A DNA stretch of 64,000 bases, taken from Saprospiraceae bacterium. Its GTDB lineage: Bacteria > Bacteroidota > Bacteroidia > Chitinophagales > Saprospiraceae. Both the position numbers and the translations under genes were made by a program. How positions within the stretch are numbered: position 1 is the first letter of the stretch; each line of letters starts with the position of its first letter. Location: positions 1-64,000 of the forward strand of contig JADKGL010000012.1 of assembly GCA_016722295.1 (NCBI GenBank), given 5' to 3'. Below, in pieces: positions 58,201 through 64,000 of the stretch. The notes under the pieces were generated by a model. It saw nothing but the letters and a program-made list of their open reading frames with translations. It searched no databases and was not told the origin of the DNA.

Positions 58201-59317
58201 GGTGTATCGCATGACATTGGTCTAGGACTTGTATTGTAGGCAATGTTAATTTTGCAGTACATGAATATTTATTTGTCGATACCGTTGCATCAGGTAATGT
58301 ACTTGACAATTCTGGACCGGTCGTATCGATAATCATGATATATTGCGGCATTGTATTCACATTCCGAACATTGCAGTTGTATTCTGCTACTGTCCAAGTG
58401 CGCAGTATTTTTCTCACACAATTTATTTCGCCCAAATCAATATCTTTAAAAGACACATCAACATAGCAAAGAAAATCAGAAGGGTAAATAGGACAGGTAT
58501 CATATTTCGGAACACCTGTTATGTCTGGTTGAGGAATACCCAATGCAAGTGCACTGTTTATATCTTCACAATAAACTGTGTCATTCATTGGAAATTGGAC
58601 ATCTCCCAATACCATCCTCTCCAATAGAATTTCTTGCACACAGGTATCTCCACCTTCATCAAAACCTGAAAGATCTCGAGCTACCCATGTTCGAGTGATT
58701 CTTTTTATATAATCTTCATTACAATCAATTCGTTGAAAATCTTCGTTGATCAGATGAACAGTATATCCTGAACAATTGTCTGTTACTGTCGGAGTATCTA
58801 TAGCTACTGTTCCATAAAATTTAACACAACTCAATGTATCATTCTCACAAGTGATCGTAGGTGCCAATTTATCTTCAACTAAAATTGAGGCCCAACAAGA
58901 ATTTCCTGTTATGGTGTCGATCACAGTTGCCATGATTGTTCTACCTAAAAATTCTTTTGTAATAGGATTGGGAACAGGTGCGCCATAGTATGTCATAATC
59001 AATTTGAAAATACTATAATCTGTATATAGATCAGCAAGTAAAGCTGCCACTGTTACTGTATCTTCACAAAATTCATTCAATGAAACATGAATGTTTTTAC
59101 AAGAAATAGAAAGTGATTTATTTTGAATTGAAATCAACTTTTGCTTCGATTCCAATTGCTGTTTTGCAAAAAATGAAAATTGATTTAGGAAAAAAATATC
59201 AGATGAACTAAAACTACAATTAGTAGAATTTGCAGATGCTGGTTTTAACGAACTAAAGATTATAATAAATCCTAGACAAAACAACTTTACCCCAAGTTTG
59301 ATACAACTTAGTTTCAT
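55271..59317 (-). CDS. Giant T9SS type A cargo with HYR-like, dockerin-like and cohesin-like domains
   Basis: This 1,348-residue protein has a signal region (LFCLGFIIIFSSLKPASA). Many HYR-like domains rich in Cys and Pro follow (TITCENDTLSCVKFYGTVAI, GPAITCPPNITIDCRF, VTDAAGNTASCVQTI). A carboxypeptidase-regulatory-like domain (ISGLVRTEHGSLVEAAKLELQ) comes next, then a dockerin-like pair of EF-hand repeats (ITTADIVKIQKHILGI, AADVNDSKTISSKDIADIRKLILG). A cohesin-like domain (QGEIVEVPFLISSYAAYEAFQTTLEF) and a T9SS type A signal (QNVPNPWTRNTKVLYSTP, YYLYSIEYNGQIL) end it. It would be exported and anchored on the cell surface and may self-assemble through the dockerin/cohesin-like parts. It is paralogous to the next gene. 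Confidence 0.9.
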   Translation of the reverse strand: MKLSCIKLGVKLFCLGFIIIFSSLKPASANSTNCSFSSSDIFFLNQFSFFAKQQLESKQKLISIQNKSLSISCKNIHVSLNEFCEDTVTVAALLADLYTDYSIFKLIMTYYGAPVPNPITKEFLGRTIMATVIDTITGNSCWASILVEDKLAPTITCENDTLSCVKFYGTVAIDTPTVTDNCSGYTVHLINEDFQRIDCNEDYIKRITRTWVARDLSGFDEGGDTCVQEILLERMVLGDVQFPMNDTVYCEDINSALALGIPQPDITGVPKYDTCPIYPSDFLCYVDVSFKDIDLGEINCVRKILRTWTVAEYNCNVRNVNTMPQYIMIIDTTGPELSSTLPDATVSTNKYSCTAKLTLPTIQVLDQCHAIHRVDIVYPGGLLRNQNGGIVELPVGVDTIIYRAYDHCYNVSTDTAIITVVDKAPPVPVCEGRVIISIPVTGTALAPAAVFDDGSFDDCGGIRLQVRRMDTASCGSTGEDDWGDDVLFCCADAGKEIMVALQVIDHSGNSAVCMMAAVIQDKVGPAITCPPNITIDCRFPIDTSRLDEFGVIAANQSLVKPIVIDPTFHPLFDGHPVDGYVTDICPSSIQEIKTIKFNNCGLGTIERLFIVTDAAGNTASCVQTIQTINNHPIDLLSVDWADDFDTFGICNPLLLLPELLQNPLIREPITNDDICSSLGVSYEDKIFSPSVAEDPCFKIFRVWKILDWCNRLPDGSFPIVIDTQVIKVENLISPTILNCRDTAICNFNANCAPLDVNITLRATDDCTDSLELYYSYRIDLNSNNTIDITKSGVGLTTLSESLPIGKHTVHWSVEDRCSNLTTCVDTIHITNCKPPSAYCLAGLAVAITAMDTNGDGVLDSELDTLYARELNAGTGLNCGAALRFSFSSNTNDSVRIYTCDSLGRREVNMYVTDDFGSQSFCRTFVLVQDNNTDTFCKRTFLTTTISGLVRTEHGSLVEAAKLELQEQNTMTAITDFNGKFNFGQMPIGGSYQLNSSKEDDYLNGITTADIVKIQKHILGIEPFTSPYQMIAADVNDSKTISSKDIADIRKLILGVSKTLPINKAWRFIESDYKFFTVDNTLEEPWKESIKIEDIQSDLYAELIGIKVGDVNASAKTRGVNSSASTRTASPMIVEIENKIVKQGEIVEVPFLISSYAAYEAFQTTLEFDKDRINILEIIASSASDFGSANYSMDRLQEGLIPMSWNGLMTQPELFKIRIEVKENCQVEDMFSFNSKVSNSEAYLKKNLISAPIELRAKNGSTTHFTMDQNVPNPWTRNTKVLYSTPSDGNVILRITSLEGRVIFDKKIFKEQGNHEWQISKKDVLGPGYYLYSIEYNGQILTKPMVINE

Positions 59318-59526
59318 AGTACAAGATTTTAGTTTAAATAACCACTAAAATCGCATTGCTAAAAATTTCATGATTTGGGTAAATCGCAGTGCAAATATGA
59401 TAATTAATTTTTCAATTTTCCTACAAACATATTATATATTTTTTTAATATATAATGATTTGATAAATATGATGAAATATTTTTATATGCTTACAAAACAA
59501 CAACTGCTTAGATTTCAATAGTTTAC

Positions 59527-59563
59527 AAAAAAAAAGCCCCTTTGGATATGAACACCAAAGGGA
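59527..59563 (-). terminator. Rho-independent terminator of the second giant HYR gene
   Basis: On the minus strand CCCTTTGG (59555-59562) pairs with CCAAAGGGG (59537-59545), followed by nine T at 59535-59527. It lies about 45 bases past the stop at 59607. Confidence 0.85.
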
Positions 59564-59606
59564 CCCGTAAACGAAACCGATTACTACACACAATATTTTT
59601 AAAACC

Positions 59607-62600
59607 TTAGTCGAGCAAAATCATCCGTCGATAGATGTTATCGCGATCTGTTTGCAAATGGTAGTAATATATGCCTGGTTTATTAAAAATCTTTTTACTT
59701 AATTCAATTTCATAATATCCTTGTGAATAATAAACTTCAGAAGTATACACTTTACTTCCAGTCATATCGGTGATATATAATTTCACATTACCATCATAAC
59801 TTACTTCGAAAGGAATAATCGTTCCGACAGTAAATGGATTCGGGATATTCTGGAATAATTTCAAGCCTTGACCAATTGCATTCGATTGATTAAATTCTAA
59901 TAACAACTGATGCACGTCCTTATCTTGCACATAAGCTTCTGAAGCTAATATGTCATGATTCAATGTCAAGATATCAGATAACTTGATTGCTCTATTCACT
60001 TGCAATTTTAATCTCAACTTCAAATCGTTTTGATTTGCTGGTGAAGCTATCCAAGAAGTAAGTAATACTCCTTTGTTCAAGAATTTATCTCCAATATGAT
60101 CTGTTGTCAAAGCACTGAATTCTGGAATCGTAACTTCAAGAATAGTTCCAATCATTGGATCAATCTGGAATGCAGCTTGTATACCTTCTAGATTGGCTGA
60201 ATATGGAATCACAATATCAACATCAACTACTTTTCCAGCTTCTAGAGTTTGATCTTCTAGGAAGATTCTATGCTTTAACTGAGAACGACTAGTTGCATTT
60301 CCTGCAAATCCATTTGGTCGATTTGAATCATCAATATCACCTATCTTGATACCAGTATAGTTTCCGTAATGATTTCCATTTAATTTTTCCACTTTGAAAT
60401 CATTATCCCAAATTTCACTCAAAGGATCTAGTGGATCGATAAACTTGTAATCAGACTGAATAAATCGCCAAGATTGATTCTTTGTAAATCGATCTATTTT
60501 ACCGAGTATTAATTTTCGAATTTCAACAATATCAGAAGTAGTTACGGAACCACTATTATTTGCGTCAGCTGCAATAAACTTCAATGGATCAGAAAATTCT
60601 TTCAAGCCAAGAATATGCCTCTGAATCTGCACGATATCATTTGTAGTTACACCATTCAAATGTTCGACATCATGTATTGGTCGCACACTATATGAACCAC
60701 CTAAAGGCATTCGACTAAACGAGTAATATCCTCCTTCATTGGTTTGTCTCATCAATGGATTCGCATCATGAAGTTCAACATTGACACCCTGCATATAAAT
60801 GTCTTTGCGTGATTTAACAAATCCATTTAGATTACCAAATATGACAGTACCTACACAAACTGAATCTTCATCCACCACTTGCAATAATGTGGTACACGAA
60901 TCCAAGTTTCCTGCAAGATCCATAAAGAAAACCTCTACAGATAAAGTCCTTTCATGCATTCCTGTTAATGTATCGCAACACAAGGTTATTAAAGTATCAT
61001 TAAAATTATTTCGATTATATGATGCTTTAATCTGTGGAGGAGGCGTACAATTATCTGTAACAGTTAAGATAAATTCACTTGCAAGAAAATCTGCACATCC
61101 ATCATCTTCAATTACTTTAACTACTTTTCTACAAGTTACATCTGGCTTGATCGTATCGCGGACAATCACTGTCACAATTTTAGATGCTGCATTGCAACAA
61201 GCATCCATTGCAGAGAAAGTAAACTGCGTTGTTCCTACTGGATAATAACCAGAAGCATCTCTTCCCGAAGTTGCCCCGAAAGGAGAATTGTTAGTCACTA
61301 TTACAATATTCGAATCGCAATCAGCAATACTTGCAATAATTGTAAAGAAATTGTTACAACTATCTTGAGTAGCTATTGCAATAAAAGTATCTTGTACCAC
61401 GATATTCGGCGCATTGTTATCATCGATCTGAATAGTCTGTGTATAATTAAATGTATTGTTTGTACAACTATCAAATACTGTCCACACTCTATCTACTTCA
61501 CAAGTACCCCTCGTCTTACAGAAATTTGAATCTACGCTAGTAATGCGCAGTTTGTAACATGATACATTTGGATCTACAGTAGGTATACCCAACGCCATCG
61601 GATCAAGAGAATCACACTCTTCAACCATAATTGGACTTTGTGGCCAATTGATATCAATACTATCCAAAGGATCAGGATTATTTATTGTAATAATCTGTGT
61701 ACAGCTTGCTGTATTTCCAGATGCGTCAGTGGCTACAAAAACTCTTGTGATCGTTCCTATTCCACAAACATTTTGTTGGCGATTGACATTTTGAGTAACT
61801 GACACTGTAAAACAATTATCAGTAGCTGTTGCATTTCCAAATTGCCCTAGATCCACAGTACTTACACTGCATGGAACAGTAGTATCACCAGGACAAGTGA
61901 TCTGTGGCGGTACATTTTCAATTATCGTAATCAATGTAGTACATCTTGCGACATTGCCACATGAATCTGTTGCAGTAAATATCACTGGAGTAGTTCCTAC
62001 ATCAAACAATGAATCAGTTTTACTTCTAGTATAATTTACACCTGTATTACAATCATTGCTTTGAGTAGGATTAGGAAGGATTACAACTCTTCCGCATGTA
62101 CTTTGATCCGCATTTAATGTTTGGTTTGGCGGACAAGTGATCGAAGGTGGTGTTTGATTTCTTAAAATCAAGTACTGATTGAATGTCGCAGTTTGAGTCG
62201 CACTGCATGAATTCACTGCACGCCATGTACGTCTTAATGTTCGACAATTTCCACCTTGAACCAGTGTATCAGCAAAATTAAATGTAATCAATCCACAATA
62301 ATCTTTTCTCAAACTTGGTCTTCCAGTAATCGTTGGATCTAAAGTAGGATTACAAGTAAATGAATTAAATGTATCCTGTGGCCAAATAATATCAGCTGGA
62401 TTTAGATTGACATCAACAATAATGGTTTGTGTACCTGTAATGGTTCGATCAACTATTGGTCTGCATCTCACTCTTACATTCCAAGTTCTCAAGACTGTAT
62501 AACATACCTCTGGATTCAATCTTGTCGTATCATCAGTATATGAGAATGATACAGAATCACATGGACATAAAGAAATCGGATATCCATTTAATGAATCTGG

Positions 62601-64000
62601 AAGTAATGGTTTCCTACAATCTGTAACTGTAATAGTAGGTGGGAAAATTACTCTTGGACCATTAGGATAAATCACTTTCAATTTTTGATCTCTTGTAAAT
62701 GATTGACGAGCAGCTCCAGAAGTACATTCATTTGCTACAACCCATCTTCTTCTTATTATCTTGCAAGTATCGTTATTGACCAAAGTTGAATCAGTATGAG
62801 AAATACTTACATATCCACAAAAATCTTTGAGTAACACTGGGAAACTATTGATAAAAGTTGGATCAGTATTGCCATCGCAATTATCTACCAACAATGAATC
62901 ACTAGGCCATCTTATATCATTTGCTCTCAATTGAATGCTGATTATTATTCGTTGAGTTCCTGTAAATGTACCTACAACATTTGGCGGACAATTATAAGTA
63001 GTCCTCCAAGTTCTGATGATCATATAACAAACATTTGGCAATCCAAATACTGTCGAATCACGGTAGGTATGAACTGCATTAGGACAAGGACAATTGATCC
63101 TTGGATATCCGTTCAATGAATCTGGGAGCAATGAAGCTCTGCAATCCTCTATTGTAACATCCGAAGGAACAGTATATCTCAATCCACCTGCGTTGAATAA
63201 TTTTACAATATGCGTGAATGTATAAGTTTGACTTGGAACACATTTTGAAAATACAGTCCATGTTCTTTCAAAAAATCTGCATTCAGGAGTTCGAGGCAAT
63301 TCGCGATCAGAATTCATGACCATGATATTACCATTATAGTTACAAAGTACATGAGGCACATCAAGAGTATCTAAATTGCCAACACAATTATCTATGATTA
63401 CTGTATCTGCTGGCCAAGTAATATCTGAACGTTTAAGATCAGTTGTCACCGTGATGCGCTGTACTCTTTCGACTACCAAATCATGATTATCAGGACAGTC
63501 TAAGCGAACAGTCCATCTTCTAAGAATGACATAACATACATTCGGAACACCAGTTAAAATACTATCTTGATATGTCGTACCAAGATGAGTACAAGTACAT
63601 TTACTTAGATCTGGGCTAGAGTTAATTGTAATTGGATCATAATTAGGTACGCAATGTGACACTGTAATATTAGGAGGAAAATGAACACAATTGCAGAAAT
63701 TCACATCATTATTATCTTGAATATCTATAAATGTATTGCAACATGCTTGTTGACCATTTGTAGCTGTAACACATAATGTTACTTCTCTTCTTCCAATACT
63801 ATCACAATCATAAGTCATAGAATGAATAGACGTATCTGTACCAAATGAATAGGTCAATCCATATCCACATGGATGTGATGAACCTTGATCAAAATCTTTT
63901 GCCCAAATGGTCACCATTTCTGCATCAATTTTTCCATTGCCATCTAAATCCATTGGTACTAATCCTGCAGCTAATCCATATCGACAATATGCGATTGGCT
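59607..64000 (-). CDS. Giant T9SS type A cargo with HYR-like, dockerin-like and cohesin-like domains, 5' end beyond window
   Basis: The frame is open to the right edge; AYCRYGLAAGLVPMDLDGNG at the edge matches AYCLAGLAVAITAMDTNGDG of the neighbouring paralogue, so the ATG at 63953 is internal. At least 1,460 residues are present. Repeated units of about 110 residues (RIIISIQLRANDIRWPSDS, CYVILRRWTVR, HYR-type SITCPPNQTLNADQS and PPQITCPGDTTVPC) fill most of it. They are followed by a dockerin-like region (VTTNDIVQIQRHILGLKEF, AADANNSGSVTTSDIVEIRKLILG), a cohesin-like domain (AGKVVDVDIVIPYSANLEGIQAAF) and a T9SS signal (FQNIPNPFTVGTIIPFEV, PGIYYYHLQTD). It is a surface protein, probably an adhesin or scaffold. 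Its tandem position indicates duplication. Confidence 0.9.
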   Translation of the reverse strand, partial: PIAYCRYGLAAGLVPMDLDGNGKIDAEMVTIWAKDFDQGSSHPCGYGLTYSFGTDTSIHSMTYDCDSIGRREVTLCVTATNGQQACCNTFIDIQDNNDVNFCNCVHFPPNITVSHCVPNYDPITINSSPDLSKCTCTHLGTTYQDSILTGVPNVCYVILRRWTVRLDCPDNHDLVVERVQRITVTTDLKRSDITWPADTVIIDNCVGNLDTLDVPHVLCNYNGNIMVMNSDRELPRTPECRFFERTWTVFSKCVPSQTYTFTHIVKLFNAGGLRYTVPSDVTIEDCRASLLPDSLNGYPRINCPCPNAVHTYRDSTVFGLPNVCYMIIRTWRTTYNCPPNVVGTFTGTQRIIISIQLRANDIRWPSDSLLVDNCDGNTDPTFINSFPVLLKDFCGYVSISHTDSTLVNNDTCKIIRRRWVVANECTSGAARQSFTRDQKLKVIYPNGPRVIFPPTITVTDCRKPLLPDSLNGYPISLCPCDSVSFSYTDDTTRLNPEVCYTVLRTWNVRVRCRPIVDRTITGTQTIIVDVNLNPADIIWPQDTFNSFTCNPTLDPTITGRPSLRKDYCGLITFNFADTLVQGGNCRTLRRTWRAVNSCSATQTATFNQYLILRNQTPPSITCPPNQTLNADQSTCGRVVILPNPTQSNDCNTGVNYTRSKTDSLFDVGTTPVIFTATDSCGNVARCTTLITIIENVPPQITCPGDTTVPCSVSTVDLGQFGNATATDNCFTVSVTQNVNRQQNVCGIGTITRVFVATDASGNTASCTQIITINNPDPLDSIDINWPQSPIMVEECDSLDPMALGIPTVDPNVSCYKLRITSVDSNFCKTRGTCEVDRVWTVFDSCTNNTFNYTQTIQIDDNNAPNIVVQDTFIAIATQDSCNNFFTIIASIADCDSNIVIVTNNSPFGATSGRDASGYYPVGTTQFTFSAMDACCNAASKIVTVIVRDTIKPDVTCRKVVKVIEDDGCADFLASEFILTVTDNCTPPPQIKASYNRNNFNDTLITLCCDTLTGMHERTLSVEVFFMDLAGNLDSCTTLLQVVDEDSVCVGTVIFGNLNGFVKSRKDIYMQGVNVELHDANPLMRQTNEGGYYSFSRMPLGGSYSVRPIHDVEHLNGVTTNDIVQIQRHILGLKEFSDPLKFIAADANNSGSVTTSDIVEIRKLILGKIDRFTKNQSWRFIQSDYKFIDPLDPLSEIWDNDFKVEKLNGNHYGNYTGIKIGDIDDSNRPNGFAGNATSRSQLKHRIFLEDQTLEAGKVVDVDIVIPYSANLEGIQAAFQIDPMIGTILEVTIPEFSALTTDHIGDKFLNKGVLLTSWIASPANQNDLKLRLKLQVNRAIKLSDILTLNHDILASEAYVQDKDVHQLLLEFNQSNAIGQGLKLFQNIPNPFTVGTIIPFEVSYDGNVKLYITDMTGSKVYTSEVYYSQGYYEIELSKKIFNKPGIYYYHLQTDRDNIYRRMILLD

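Noticed and set aside
60799..61245. Plus-strand frame of 148 residues inside the second giant HYR gene
   Set aside because: Antisense to repeated HYR coding sequence; composition-driven open frame.

Overview
The window is an AT-rich chromosomal segment from a member of the Bacteroidota. At least seven proteins look like type IX secretion system (T9SS) cargo. There is also a PorP/SprF-family protein, a TonB-dependent receptor with a carboxypeptidase-regulatory-like domain, and several -7 elements of the Bacteroidota form TAnnTTTG. The large HYR/SprB-repeat surface proteins would fit Saprospirales or a relative, but that placement is inference. No tRNA, rRNA, CRISPR array, integrase or phage module was seen.

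Layout. (1) 1-10 kb is an accessory region in which nearly every gene is on the minus strand. It holds a fragmented beta-helix protein that runs off the left edge, two diverged copies of a repeat of about 820 bp, a compact operon encoding a JAMM (MPN/JAB-type) metalloprotease-like protein, three unrecognised small proteins and two PLD-superfamily proteins, an orphan gene followed directly by an attC-like palindrome, a degraded group II intron 3' end, and a broken DUF262-HNH gene. This resembles an integron-type cassette cluster without an integrase. (2) 10-21 kb holds secreted and degradative genes, many frameshifted: T9SS cargo, a carboxylesterase-like hydrolase, a GH92 alpha-mannosidase and a BNR/PKD/LamG protein. 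It also holds a small HMA metallochaperone gene with a structured MITE (miniature inverted-repeat transposable element) inserted at its stop codon. (3) 21-32 kb is mostly housekeeping: sdhB with three small genes, a TonB-dependent receptor, an aquaporin-family channel, ribD, fabH, two thioredoxin-fold proteins and hutI. (4) 32-47 kb holds two type-B T9SS cargo proteins, a di-heme peroxidase, tatC, recQ, a subtilase operon and outer-membrane barrel proteins. (5) 47-64 kb holds a PIG-L deacetylase / 33-residue membrane peptide / sodium-solute symporter operon, a DAHP synthase-chorismate mutase, PorP/SprF, an M23 peptidase and two tandem giant HYR/dockerin-like T9SS proteins, the second cut by the right edge.

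How the genes fit together. The secreted proteins carry T9SS C-terminal signals and would be exported to the cell surface, where PorP/SprF-type proteins act in T9SS and gliding. Polymer-active genes (GH92, PIG-L, M23, NlpC/P60, S8) suggest scavenging and envelope turnover. The 4.1-6.3 kb JAMM/PLD operon is the best candidate for an undescribed system. Its tight overlaps, small unknown partners and hypervariable setting suggest a defence or conflict role, but nothing in the sequence proves it.

Reading frames are broken in most long genes between 1 and 18.4 kb, often at short homopolymers and with the protein otherwise well preserved. From 18.4 to 64 kb I found one probable break, in a run of seven A. 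Sequencing error near a contig end and real gene decay are both possible.
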